Of a stretch of 64,000 nt of DNA, positions 45,017-57,032 are shown piece by piece (the stretch's first letter is position 1; each line of letters opens with the position of its first letter). Source of the stretch: Xenopus tropicalis (taxonomy: Eukaryota > Chordata > Amphibia > Anura > Pipidae); NCBI RefSeq assembly GCF_000004195.4, contig NC_030681.2:88605681-88669680 (forward strand). The letters run 5' to 3'. Below the pieces are notes generated by a model. The model searched no databases and was not told where the DNA came from. It worked only from the letters and a program-made list of their open reading frames with translations. The translations under genes were made by a program, and so were the position numbers.

Positions 45017-45734
45017 GGTCTCCTAAACACAGAAGTGAACAGGGAGAAGTACAGAACTCTAAATCGACCACTACACTAAGTGGAACCAGGGAAGATGATT
45101 TGTTAGCAAAAGCAACTGAGAAAGAGTGGTTAGCAAGGTAGAAAGGGAACCAGGTGTAGTGTGATTAAAGATTCCTAGAGAACAGAGAATTGGTATTAGA
45201 ACGGGAAAAGTCAGAAGCTGATTTAACACACAAATGTAAAAAGCAAAAAGATACACCCTCAGCATGCACTAAAATTACAGCCTTCTTTACTTGTTGTTTT
45301 GTAAAAATCCTGTGTTAGTTAATAATGATGCCTGGAAGAAGCCTGCAGTGTATCAGAGTAAGCGTTGGTTACTATTTATTAAGGTTTAGCAGATGTGGAT
45401 CCACCTAATGTCACAACAGGCAAACAGAGGTACAGTGGTACCCAGAAATGTGCAATGTTTAGTTGTAAATGTGTAAAAGGAACTTAAAACTGCTGAATAC
45501 TCTGCGGCTGAATTAGGAATAGAAATAAATGTTTCTATGAATTCTTATTTCACTATTTGGAAAATATGCTTTTAAATGTTAAATTATGTAATATATAAAT
45601 ACATATTAAGTAAATATAAATGTTTCTTTCTCCTTTATTCATACAATACCTGCATAGAGGCCTTTTATACAAATTAAATGAAAGTAACCATATCCATTTT
45701 AATTTTGCATTTACATTTTTACTAAATTGATAAG
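45017..45734. other. Unassigned sequence
   Basis: No gene or repeat recognised. Confidence 0.5.
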
Positions 45735-46041
45735 TACAGGTATGGGACCACTCATCCAAAATGATTTAGAACCTTGGGTTTTCCAGATAAGGGGTCTTTC
45801 TGTAATTTGGATCACCATTCCTTAAGTTTAGTAAAAAAAATCATTTAAATATTAAATAAACCCAATAGGATTGTTTTTCCTCCAATAAGGATTAATTATA
45901 TCTTAGTTGGGATCAAGTACAAGGTACTGTTTTAATATTACAGAGTAAAAAGGAAATTTAAAATTATTTGATTATGATGGAGACTATGGGAGATGAGCTT
46001 TCTGGATAACAGGTTTCCGGTTAACAGATCCCACACCTGTA
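45735..46041. mobile_element. ACAGGTATGGGA-type MITE, about 305 bp
   Basis: TACAGGTATGGGACC at the left and GATCCCACACCTGTA at the right are inverted ends, with TA at both borders (possible TA duplication). The inside has CCAATAGGATTGTTTTTCCT and ATCAAGTACAAGGTACTGTT. Partial copies are at 7013-7190 and 24311-24383. Confidence 0.8.
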
Positions 46042-48061
46042 TTATCTAGTATGTCCACTTACGTTTGTATTGCATTTAAAATTAAGGCCTAAGGCCTTTT
46101 ATGGTCTCATGAAAATATACACCATTGAGAAGAACAGAAAAACTTAATCCAGCATTTATACCAAAACCGGTGTTCTATTTCTATCCAGTGTAAGTGCCAT
46201 GCTGGGAGACCTACAGAAACACCAGGTATTTTGTTAACTACATCAAATAATCAGGGCATGGCCAATAACAGAGTCTTTGTTCCGCAACATATCGTTTACA
46301 TGAAACAACCAAAAGAAGAAGAGCTGAAGGGTAAAAACAAACAAACAAACAAAAAAGCACTCAGTATATGGAATAAAAAGCAGCAGGTAAGCACACTGGC
46401 ACATTTAACTTCCCTTACAATAACATTTAATGCATTGACCCAATTCAGTGGACCAGGACACTTATACATGCCCATTTTCCCCTTCTCCTCTTATCTTTAA
46501 TTGCTTGTGTACAGGCAGATTTTGCAGGTTTTTTTGCTTTAACCATGGCAAAATGACACACTTATGAAGCTGTGAAAAGTACATACGTGCAATCAAAGTA
46601 GTAGTAAAATCAAATTAACCTGCTGTTAAATATTCAAAAACCTGGATTGATATGTCCTATTATTTTTGACCTGTGATATAACAACAAATAATTAGTGAAA
46701 AATGCTAATTGATTTTAATGTTTTATGTCTACAAAAATTGCATTGAAACACACACGTTGACTTCAATGCATTTTTCATGGAAAAAAAGCAGTGAAAAACC
46801 GCCCCTTGACTTCAATGTATTTTGTTAAAAACACTTTAATTTTATTGGTGTTACTGTTGCTTTAATTATGTATTTCTCTTTTTCTTTTTATAAATTAACC
46901 CTCTTAAGGCATATAGCAAGCACTTTAAGAAATGTTCAATATGTACTTACATTTCCATCATTTAAAAAGAGAGTAAATGCTAGGAAAAAATGATCCATAG
47001 GTACATGCTAAAATAAAAGTCATACAATTCATGTAATTCAAAAGCAAAATTTGCGAGTTGCTAGATTCATTTTCAGCACTAAATATTCACAAAGGTTTAT
47101 TAGCATGGGGGAAGTGTTTTGTGGGTCTTTAACAGTGTGGTGTAGAGAGATAAACCAAGCAATTATAATATTAATTGTCTCTCATTGTTTCTAAAAATTC
47201 ATAATTCAGTCTAATTAATTACTCTCCTATGTTATTGTCCGACTTTGTTTTAACCAGACTGAGATGAGGACAGACAATTCTCAGAAATGCAGCCAGCTCA
47301 GTGAGCTAAAATAACTTTCATTCTGTGGCTTTTGGTTACTTGATTAGACATATTTCTTCACATTTTAAGGATCATCTTTGTGACTGTCACATTGAATGGT
47401 TGTCCATATTTGAATAATCTATTGTATGGCCAGGAAAGGTATCTGACCTTGAAATGTTGAACAATATTTTTTTTTTTTTTAACTTGCCAGGCCATCCAAA
47501 AATTGTTCACATATTAATGATCATTTCTAACAGATGTAAAATGCATAAAGAATTAACAGTTAGGGAGAGACTGTACTAGTTTAGTATACAAATAATTGCA
47601 AGCCATACTAATACAGTGGGACCATTTCAACTAAAACAACCGTGGTGGTGAGATTTTCATTATATGGATACCACCATAACTGAGGAGATGGGCCCCTAAG
47701 GGTAGTACATAACATTGCATCTTTTTTTTAAAGAAGAACTGAATTGTAAAAATAGATAAGGCTACAAATACTGTTTCAGTAACAATAAAGACCCATGGTT
47801 TCCATCCTGTTAGGCCATCTTATGTTTGTCAGTGGCACCGCACATGCTCAGTGTGTTCTGGGCTGCAGATGAGCTAAGTTTAGGCTTTGTTTAAATCATC
47901 TTGTAAGCAGTAGAATTACATTTGTCATAGAAGCTGAGGCTGTAGCGCTATTTTATTAGCAATTCTGATACAGAATGCATTGGTTCTATTAATCCTCCTA
48001 GCTCACTCCAGCCAAATGTAAAACCTCAGATAGACAGTGCTTTAGCCAAGAACTTAATCAC
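46042..48061. other. Mostly unique DNA with small T2 remnants
   Basis: GGTGTTACTGTTGCTTTAA at 46847-46865 is an isolated T2 terminus of the 35115 type. The stretch 47720-48050 (CACATGCTCAGTGTGTTCTG) shares words with the T2-like repeat at 58260-58802. No gene seen. Confidence 0.45.
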
Positions 48062-48064
48062 TAA

Positions 48065-48391
48065 GGGCTCTGGCACATGGGGAGATTAGTCGCCCATGAC
48101 AAATCTCCCTGTTCGCAGGCGACTAATCTCCCCGAGTTGCCATCAGTTGCCATCCCACCGGCGAAAATGTAAGTCGCCGGTGGGATGGCACACGCAGCGG
48201 CGCGATTTCGGCAAATCACCAAAAATGCCTTGCGAGGCAACTTTGGCGATTTGCCGAAATCGGCTGCTCAGCGTGTGCCATCCCACCGGTGACTTACGTT
48301 TTCGCCGGTGGGATGGCAATTCGGGGAGATTAGTCGCCCGCAAACAGGGAGATTTGTCGCGGGCAACTAATCTCCCCGTGTGCCAAAGCCC
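48065..48391. mobile_element. Harbinger-like MITE, 327 bp, TSD TAA
   Basis: GGGCTCTGGCACATGGGGAG ... CTCCCCGTGTGCCAAAGCCC with TAA at 48062-48064 and 48392-48394. The centre is a long hairpin (CCGGTGGGATGGCACACGC pairing with GCGTGTGCCATCCCACCGG). Same family as 36270 and 36928. Confidence 0.88.
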
Positions 48392-48394
48392 TAA

Positions 48395-49034
48395 GAAACA
48401 AAGGTGGGAGCAATACTTTATACATTTGACTCTTATCCTTTCCTGTAACTCAGTTTCTTAAACGTATACAAATCCCTAAGTCAGATCCAAATACTAGCAG
48501 TTGTACAATTAAAAAAACATACAGAATAGACTGATAGACACATTCATAATTTAATGTCTCAACAGAGGCCAGATCAAGAAGAACTTCTGAAAGATTATTG
48601 TTCAAATCCGACTGGGGAAGTACACCACAGTCTAAAGTAACGAGATTGAAGAGTTAAGAGAAATATTGCTGTTCCACAGAGATATCCTTTCATAGGAGTC
48701 AATCATTCATACTAGATCAGATTAAACTGAAGGAAACAAGAATGGGTTTTGTCAATTATAAAAGAGATATTTTATCAAAGCTAAGAAAGTTAAAGAATTT
48801 CTCTGAGAAGGTACAAAACCAACAGCATATGGTATGTTTCCTACAACAGTTCAAGCCTAACATGATGAATCCTTTGATTAAGGAGCATATTCATAAAAAA
48901 AATAAAGGCATACCATATATTTGTGCATAAATTAAGGCCAGGCATCACAATTACAGAAATAATCCATTGCTATGTGCTAGTCGCACTACTTTTAAAGGTT
49001 TTGGTTTTTTAATTCTTGCCTCAAACATGATGTA
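48395..49034. other. AT-rich DNA, no gene seen
   Basis: Nothing recognisable. Confidence 0.5.
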
Positions 49035-49049
49035 ACCTTTTGAGTGTGT

Positions 49050-49205
49050 AGGAAAAAAAGCAAATGGCACACAGGGCTATAAACTAGGGAAAAAGCCCTT
49101 TATAGCCCTGTGTGCCATTTGCTTTTTTTCCTATTTGGTTTTGGGAGGGTGCCGATCCCTCCAGCAGTGTGCACCGGGTGTGCGGAAAGTGTCTCTGTTG
49201 TGCTC
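49050..49205. mobile_element. Foldback retroposon-like insertion, 156 bp, 15-bp TSD
   Basis: An exact 15-bp direct repeat ACCTTTTGAGTGTGT lies at 49035-49049 and 49206-49220. The insertion starts with a perfect 34-bp inverted repeat (49050-49083 with 49099-49132; arms contain GCAAATGGCACACAGGGCTA). About 70 GC-rich bases follow (GGGAGGGTGCCGATCCCTCC, GCACCGGGTGTGCGG). The TSD length matches that of the ribozyme retroposon at 14019. The post-foldback sequence resembles that at 2233-2300. Confidence 0.8.
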
Positions 49206-49220
49206 ACCTTTTGAGTGTGT

Positions 49221-51353
49221 GACACTTAAGAGCTGTCAGTTCTTCCTCTGTATTTTTCATTCATATTTTTGCATGATGTGTGCTCTTCAGTGCATAAAAA
49301 ATCAGATTCAATATGCACTAATTGTAAAAAAAAACGAATTATTGCAAAGGCCATTCCTTCATATGGCATATGGATCCATTCATTACTTCACCTACACTCA
49401 TATTTATGACCAAATGCTGATATGCTGACATCACAGCAGGTGTTTGCATGCAGATAACACTAATAGAACATTTTAAAAACAAGTGAGCAGCTGCACGTTG
49501 GAAATGATATTGCAATACGGCTGAAGCTTGGAGCTTTGGCATTGTGGGTGGAACATGAATGAGTTTGTCCTATAATTAAAAGCTTTCAAGTACGCTACTT
49601 GAGCAAAAGGCACTTTTGGCAACATATTCCCGCATACGCTGATGAAGTTATAACATTTGGCAGGACCAGCAGGGAGCTGAATAGGATGCAATGAAAAATG
49701 GACTCCGTCAGAGAAAACTGATTTGTAATCATAAAAATGCACACCGGGCTGTGTGGCGTGCAGTCTGTTAGTTGTCCATTTGCCGCTATACCTGCCATCC
49801 CATAGGAGAGGCTTCCGATTAAATAAATCCAGGAGCTATCATCTGTCAGCTATTCCTCCATGGAAATTCACTTTGGAGCAATTTCTGTCATAAACGATAT
49901 CTACAGTTACTCTGTGATTATACATCTCCTTGCACAATAAAGCCAAGGCTGCTGATGACAGAACTTTCTTTCATCTACTTCCTAAATGCACATGATTGTT
50001 TGTTTTATCCTATTACTGTACAGCATAATGGAACAGGTTTCTGTTTTAAAAATGAACCATATAAATTAAGATGGTGAATTCTTGCATTTCGAAAATCTTT
50101 GTTATAAAAGAAACATTATCATTCCAATAACCAAAAAGGGAGATTATTTACAGTATCCTTTTCATTGCTACCATTATTGTACAGCATAATAAAATACATG
50201 CTATTTTAAAAATGAACCAGATGAATGCGATAAATTCAGAATATTTGGAAGCCCTTTTTCATTAAAGAAATATTTTCAACAGGATGATTATTTACAGCAT
50301 GATTTTCAATGCTGCCATTCTGCTGGCAACATTTTAGTACAAAAACAAAACAATGTAATTAATAACTAGGTAAGTTTATGACTCCACTAAGATTTTATTG
50401 AGCATGTTGTTACCTTATACATTTGTTTATTTTCGCCTGCCTTTATAACCTTGAAGAATTTGAAATTTGTACTTAATACTGGTTTGCTCGTAGTATTGGA
50501 ATTTGTTACAAATACATTTTCTTTATGTAGTAACTCGACATTTTCATTTACAAAGTGCAGGATAGTGTGCAAAGTAGTGATGTGCAGGTTGAAAAATATT
50601 TGACCTATACTCGACCCTAAACCACCATAATGTTTCTTATGGCCTGCGGTGCTATGCTTATTTTTATACCTGGTCCTGACAGCTGGAATCCCCTCCTGTA
50701 ATCCTTTCACCTAACTTACAAGTCATTCTGATGCTCAAGAAAAGGAGCCCCAGTGCCAAAAAGCCATGGTGTTTACAGCAACAAAATATGGTAACATTTT
50801 TTACAAACCAGTAAAGGGTTTTAATGCAAGGAGTGAGAACAAAGTCAACTAATCTTGCTGTGTGAAAAAATGTAGGGACCCATAGGGTTAATATGCCCCT
50901 ATGGCTTTGAACTCTACGTTTTCATTTTTTATCCTTGTCCCTGGCCAAAGACCCATGTATCTAGTTTACTATTAGCATCTTGTGCCTTATTGGTTTATAG
51001 GTAGACCACTCCCTTGGCACTCTCATATAGTGATTATCAAAGTAGTGGACCTTTCTCTTTGGCTGCATCTGTTGACTCAGGAGGAAATGTTCCAATGAGC
51101 CTGGGATCAACAGGGCCCCAGTAAGCCATCTACCCTAGAGTCTACATCTAACTCTAGTTAAGTCAGGGAACAGAGACCCTGCGAATGGGGATTAGCAAGA
51201 ACAGGATAACATCTGTCACAGCACTTTCTGAAAGTGATATAGTTAGTTTAGTTAGAAAGAGCAGTTTGTGGCTTCAACCAGCTCATTAAGGTTGAGAAAA
51301 CTGCCTCATACAGGCATACATGTATAGGTTAAAGCTCACCCACTGGGTTTTAA
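49221..51353. other. Mostly unique DNA; repeat relic at 50565-50725
   Basis: A short GATGTGCAGGTTGAAAAATA-type repeat relic; otherwise no gene or repeat recognised. Confidence 0.45.
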
Positions 51354-51463
51354 AGCAGAAGCCAGGATAATAGATGATCAGATTCCCAACTACAGATGAG
51401 CCTCAAGAAAGACGAAACCGGTCTGTAGTTGGGAATCTGATCAGCTATTTCCCTGGCTTCTGT
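51354..51463 (+). repeat. Long hairpin enclosing a hammerhead-like core
   Basis: The arm at 51354-51396 pairs with 51422-51463 (about 42 bases, a few mismatches; the inner 22 perfect). The 25-base loop holds GATGAGCCTCAAGAAAGACG and AAACCGG. Aligned to a type I hammerhead: CAGATGAG (51393-51400) for CTGATGAG, CGAAAC (51413-51418), CCGGTC with cleavage after 51423, and the long arms as stem I. The core T to A change and a weak stem II argue against activity. Confidence 0.6.
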
Positions 51464-51878
51464 AACTGTTAGCGTGCCAGCCAGTTCGTTAGCAGAGAAA
51501 AAAGGGCAAGTAAAAACAATGTGAGGAATAGATTGGACAGGAGAGCGATTTTTTTTGCAAACAAAAATGATAAAGTAGTTGATTCGGGTTTTCTTACATG
51601 CCAAAAGATTTTTGTATCTGCCTCTTTGCTTTATAGGCATCCCTTCATAAAACCTCATTTCACTAAAGGAGATCATAATTTGTAGCAGTTTAAATTGATT
51701 TTAAATCAGAACACAGAGGTAACTATCTGATATGGTTGATATGAGTAGCTGCAATGGAGTAATGCAATATGTTACTGACTCCACCCCTTTGTCTTTGCTA
51801 AAGTGCAAACACTAAAAAGTTGTTGAAATGGTAAAATATTATTTATCAAGGTTCAATTTGCTGCTCAACTCCAAGATC
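51464..51878. other. Unassigned sequence
   Basis: A 108-codon minus-strand frame (51350-51676) covers part of this region and the hairpin; no domain recognised. Confidence 0.35.
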
Positions 51879-52299
51879 TTAAAGGAACAGTAACACCAAA
51901 AAAGGAAAGTGTATAAAAGTAAATAAAATATAATGTGCTGCTGCCCTGCACTGGTAAAAGTTGTGTGTTTACTTCAGAAAGTCTACTATAATTTATATAA
52001 ATAAGCTGCTATGTAGCCATGGAGGCAGCCATTCAAAGGAGAAAAGGCACAGGCACATAGCAGATAACAGATAAAACACTATTGTATTCTACAGAACCTG
52101 TTATCTGCTATGTAACCTGTGCCTTTTCTCCTTTTTTCCAGCTTGAATGGCTGCCCCCATGGCTACACAGCAGCTTATTATATAAATTATAGTAGTGTTA
52201 CTGTAGCAAACACACCAGTTTTACCAGTGCAGGGCAACAGTGCATTATATTTTTATTACTTTAAAGCTCTTTCATTTTTTGGTCTTACTGTTCCTTTAA
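51879..52299. mobile_element. Foldback T2-type MITE (GGAACAGTAACACC ends), 421 bp
   Basis: Second copy of the element at 35115-35539, with TTAA at both ends. Its left arm matches the right arm of that copy and vice versa, so it is inverted relative to it. Centre: CACTATTGTATTCTACAGAAC. Confidence 0.9.
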
Positions 52300-53700
52300 T
52301 CCCTCATAGTGAGACATAGTGAGAAAATCTGCACTACAACCATCTGGATTGCTGGAGATGCATTTAAAGAGGTATAGTAATTCTACAATAGTATGAGGGT
52401 AGCATCAAATACTAGGAAGGGAGCTCATGTCTTTTCCAGTTTACCCCCTTAAGGCACACTATCTACCCTTGTATCAGTCATAGATAATGGATCTGCAAAT
52501 CTAAAGCTGGTTCCTTTAGGGCTATGGCACATCAAATGATTGTAATAAACTATGTCTAGCCCCTACAAATCCATATTTATCTACTTGTTTCTGGCAGCTA
52601 AATCTATAATACTCCGTTATGGGAACCAAAGGACTATCTCCAACTAAACAATGTTTGACTTAAATAAGCGAAATATTAAGTTTGAGGGACTATCCTCAAT
52701 AACATCGGAAAGACATTGGTTATGATAGTTTACATTTAGTAAAACATATATATATATAACATGAAAACTGTATACCTGACCATTACCTCTCTTGGTAATT
52801 GCATAAGATGAACACTGAATTCTTACCCAAACTGACATTAAATATGTCCTTATATAAAGTAAATAGGGCAGTATTATTAATTCCAGTGGCCATCTTTTTA
52901 AAAAACACTTTGTACATTACATGTTTAGCTTGTTATGTTAAAAATTTAGTAAAAGCTTCTTTATTCCTAAGTAGTAAAAACTGCAATTAGTCATTTATTT
53001 ATTTCTGACATGCTTCAGTGTCCCCAAAAAGCCATTACAGCTTATTAGTATAGGGAAATGCATCTGCAAGTGGCAGATTTGAGAGAATGCTATGAAATGA
53101 TTTACTTTTGTTCTGTGAATGTAATGCATTATTCTGTTACTGATTTATTCCTGGTTTAATTTGCACTGAAACTTAAAAGAAATAATCACAAATTGTATTT
53201 TTGTTAGTAGTATATCTCAATGTTTATTTTTAAAGTGATAACAGCTTCTAAAACCTAGTTAATTGAGACTGCTTTCACTACTGTCTAAAATCGATGACAG
53301 TCTCTTCTCTTTTTCCCTCTCAAATATAGAAAAATACTCTGTAACCCCCCCTCAAAAAAAATTCTGTTCACAATAGCCATATATATTCCTTTTCTTCTTT
53401 ATAGTGAAAAACAAAACAGAGTAAAGTTCCTGATCATAATCACAAAATTAAGAGATCACAGTCCTGATAATAAGGGTCATACCAAACAATTATCAGAAAA
53501 AAAGAAATACAATAATGTATATGCAAGCAACTGCAGTTAGTATATAAAAATCTACATGAAAAGTACATACCATGGTACAGGATCAACTTGGGACAATACA
53601 CACTGAGATTTCAATACATTAAAATTGATTATTCCAGCAGGTTTAAGCTCTTGATTTTTGTTGTTTTTTCAAGACAAAAAGCAAATGACTGTACTAAAAA
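52300..53700. other. AT-rich DNA; trace of a Harbinger-like end
   Basis: TTTAGGGCTATGGCACATCA at 52515-52534 resembles a GGGCTCTGGCACA terminus without partner. No gene seen. Confidence 0.45.
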
Positions 53701-53717
53701 ACATATATATATATATA

Positions 53718-53870
53718 CTGATGAAAGTTCCAGTTGGGAAGTGAAACGTCGGACCCAATAAACTTCATTTTTACCTTACTACATTTTTGCATGAAATTCT
53801 TGTAAGTGCTGTCACTATTTTTGATTATATCACTATTGCAATGCCACCCAAGTAATATCCCATACTAATG
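53718..53870 (+). repeat. Hammerhead-headed retroelement tail
   Basis: CTGATGA at 53718-53724, stem II AGTTCC/GGAAGT with one mismatch and loop AGTTG, GAAAC at 53743-53747, then GTC (53748-53750). The tail continues GGACCCAATAAACTTCATTT and GCATGAAATTCTTGTAAGTG. The 5' side of stem I is missing: a (TA)n tract directly precedes the core, so the copy is truncated there or has inserted in TA repeats. It belongs with Penelope-like GAAACGTC hammerheads. Confidence 0.6.
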
Positions 53871-55194
53871 GTGTTGCTGCCTACTGGCTACTTTTCTTTA
53901 ATGCAGGCTGGGCAGAGGCCAACTAATTATTTTTAGCTCTATGATTTTAAAAATATTAATTTGTATTCTAAGATGAGAGAAAGAGAGGGCTTCTCTAAAG
54001 CAAAACAAAATCTAAACAGTGCAGCCTGTACCAAGGAATTGTGGGAAGTAATATGCTAATCTCACCTTGTTTGCCTTTGGGTACTTGAGTCAGTTTTATT
54101 AGTTCTCCTTGAAATGAAATATGTATTTGACTTTTGCTGCAGAAACCTTTAGAGACCTGCAGAGGGACAGCTATTTTTCTCACTGTATTTTGTATTTATG
54201 TTAGATGTATTATTAAGTAACTACTGTTATTCGAGGCAAAATGACAAAAACGGAATACTTGGTGGGCCATGGGTAGATTTCTAAAGCATTTTTTAAGTAT
54301 TACGATCCGCCTAATAATTGCTTATTCTTTTGTCTTGCAGTTGCTGGGTTAATATTTGGAGGAAGGCAAATTACTTTAACGAGCAAAACCAGCAATGAAT
54401 ATCCCTACCTGTTACACTGTGTTATGAGCAATGACCAATAGATTGCCTGCAATAGGTTACTGCGCTAAGGCAAATATTCTCATTGATAGTTCATTTGCCC
54501 CAGTAAATAAAAATCTTGCTTCTTTTAAACCTGACTTTAAAAAGTAAACTTTATAATATAATCTTGCAAAACATCACAAGATTAAAAGGTTTTACTAAAA
54601 AAGAGAACACATATTAAGTGAGGAATTGTCCTTTATCTTACTATATCTGGCCTGCTCTGCTTTATTTAGCCATTGTATCTCAGGCTTGGGAAGTTCAGTA
54701 TAAATAGTAATTGTCTTACAGTTAAGGAAAAAAATTATACTGTAGATTACTGCTACAGTTTAACAGAGAAACTAGACTTAATGGCTTATTTATCATCAAA
54801 CATAGGGCAAATTGCTTTTAGAGTCTTTTAAAATTTGTCTACACTTTTCTAATTCCAGGAAATGAGTCTACTTTACTAAATAAGATGCAAGATATTTTCA
54901 TAATTCTCTGACCCTCACCCAACTTATCCATGTGATAAATGGTACCTGAGTAACACATTAATACATATACTGCAGATTCAGGGCATATTGATAAAGCTGT
55001 GTAATATAATTTATGACAAAAAACAGTATTCATTTTGGTGTAAAATAAACAGAGTGTTTCTAAAGCTCTTTCTAACACTCTATGCACTCATGCCATATAT
55101 TGTTTTTGCTAAAAAAAAAGGTAAATAACCAGTGCATATATTGCTAGTGCTCACTGATCCCCTTTGGTTTATTTAGTCAAAGTGCAACGTTTTG
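53871..55194. other. AT-rich DNA, no gene seen
   Basis: A good-looking splice acceptor at 54327-54340 (TTCTTTTGTCTTGCAG) is not followed by a convincing exon. Confidence 0.45.
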
Positions 55195-55540
55195 GGGGCA
55201 TGCAATTGCACTGAGAGTTTTCAAAGTCTGGTTGGCTTCATTTTTGATGTTTGGCATGAAAGTGGCGTGTCCACTAATTCACAAGCGCTTTGCGCCTATC
55301 GATGTATGGTGCTGGGGAATCCCTGGCGCTACCACCTGGTCCAGAGATGGTGGTAGCTCTAAAGTTCCTCTGTGTCAATAGGCACAAGTGCGCTCAATTA
55401 GAAACAGGAGGAAGGATGGACTAGTGCAAGGAGTGCATTTTGATGCAAGTACCTTTAATCAATGGGGTTTTTTAACTGACTGCCATTAAATTCACCCGAA
55501 CGCAACTACGGTAGCAGACACAAATGACCCCTATAATGTA
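55195..55540 (-). mobile_element. AGGGGTCATTTGTGTC-type MITE
   Basis: On the minus strand it starts AGGGGTCATTTGTGTCTGCT and includes GGTACTTGCATCAAAATGC and ACTCCTTGCACT, shared with the right half of the MITE disrupted by Tc1 (GGTACTTATGTCAAAATGTG). Left border estimated. Confidence 0.55.
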
Positions 55541-57032
55541 CTTGCCATACTACATGAAGACCATTTTCCCATTTTGCATTCAACACACACATTTATATTT
55601 CTATCAATAAGCATAACAAGGCTACTTTGGTGGTATATATTAATGCTTTGTTTAAAGTTGCTGAGTTGAATGGATGCAGAAAGGATCTGTAACAAAATGT
55701 TATCCCTTATAAAAACAGCAATAAAACAAATTTATTTAAACTGGCCATTCATCTAAAAAAAAAAACCGTAACAATAGGGAATAACAGCTCGTTTTGTGTT
55801 ATGCATACAGAGAAAATGGTTCCCTTTTACATATATTTATTTACACAGCACTAGAAAATGCCCTGTTCTAAATAACGGATTAGAATCAAACTGGCACAGA
55901 AAATCTAAACAACAAGGGAGAAATAGAAAGAAAATTACCCAGATAATTTTCAGCTAAAGCTGTTTAAAAATATGGCAGTTTGTCTCCTTTAAGTATGTTC
56001 TTACCTATGTTGAAGAATAAATTAAAACTATAAAATCATTTAGGGAACCGTGCAGCTGACTTAAGTGATGAATAAAAGATTAGTAAATACAGACATATAC
56101 TCATCAATAAATTATCACATAAATGTCATAGTTCACTACTTAAAAAGGGAAAGTCTGACTTATAAGAACTTTATAAGAAGAGTTTATTAAAATATGAGCC
56201 AGAAACGCAGATGATAATGGGATGAGATGGGATGAGATGGAATGAGGTGGAATTCTCTCAAATGGGTTTCTAAGGCCAAACCCATAATTTGTACCAATTA
56301 ATGTCCACAAACCATCAGTTACTCTTCATACACTTAGCAGTCACTCATAGATGGAATGGCAGTAATAAAGCGGCATGGAAATGATGATCCCACAGCTGCT
56401 TCTGTGCTCCAGTACAGCAGCTTCCACTAAAGACAGCTCTATTCACACACTTACACATATAATCTGTTAAAGGGGTGCAAACACAAACGCAAACCACAGC
56501 TGCTACTGAGGTAGTAAGTTGTTAATAACCGTTACATTAAACCAAATTCCAGTTATTTTACACTCAAACAAGTAAAAGCTTGTCTTTAATGCAGATATTT
56601 ATTGTACTGCTCCACAACACTTCTGGTTTTACTTATGACTGACTGCAAGTGCATCCAAAAATGGACACAGTCGCTGCATAAATTGATGCATACAGTCTCT
56701 CCTTGCACTTGCATGTATTGGTGGCAACAGCATTGTGCCCACCCAGTCTGTTTGGATGAGGAGCTAACACTCTAACATCATAGTATGCAAACTAGAGACT
56801 AGGAGAGTAAAAAGGCTGAGTGACAAGAGGAGGGAAAATAGTTTGGAGAAGTCTTATAGGCAAAGGTTTTCTGGTGGGCCCCTAGCATGCCAGGCTGACA
56901 CTGGGTTGCACTTTATTAAAGGTACCTGTGTACCTGAGAAGATGAATGGTTTGGATTTGGTGGTAATTAACATTTACTATCTTTAAAAGGTGCAGTGTTC
57001 TGTACTCTTTTAACACATTTTATATTGGCAAA
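55541..57032. other. Unique-looking DNA, no gene seen
   Basis: A short tandem stretch (GGGATGAGAT repeated) at 56219-56252 is the only structure noted. Confidence 0.45.

Noticed and set aside
51350..51676. 108-codon minus-strand frame
   Set aside because: Half of it is the long hairpin and its flank; no protein family recognised.
54327..54480. Strong splice-acceptor-like TTCTTTTGTCTTGCAG followed by a short open frame
   Set aside because: All three frames end soon, no donor fits, and the peptide resembles nothing I know.
56214..56255. GGGATGAGATG tandem words
   Set aside because: Only about three short units; noted in the region description but not strong enough for its own feature.
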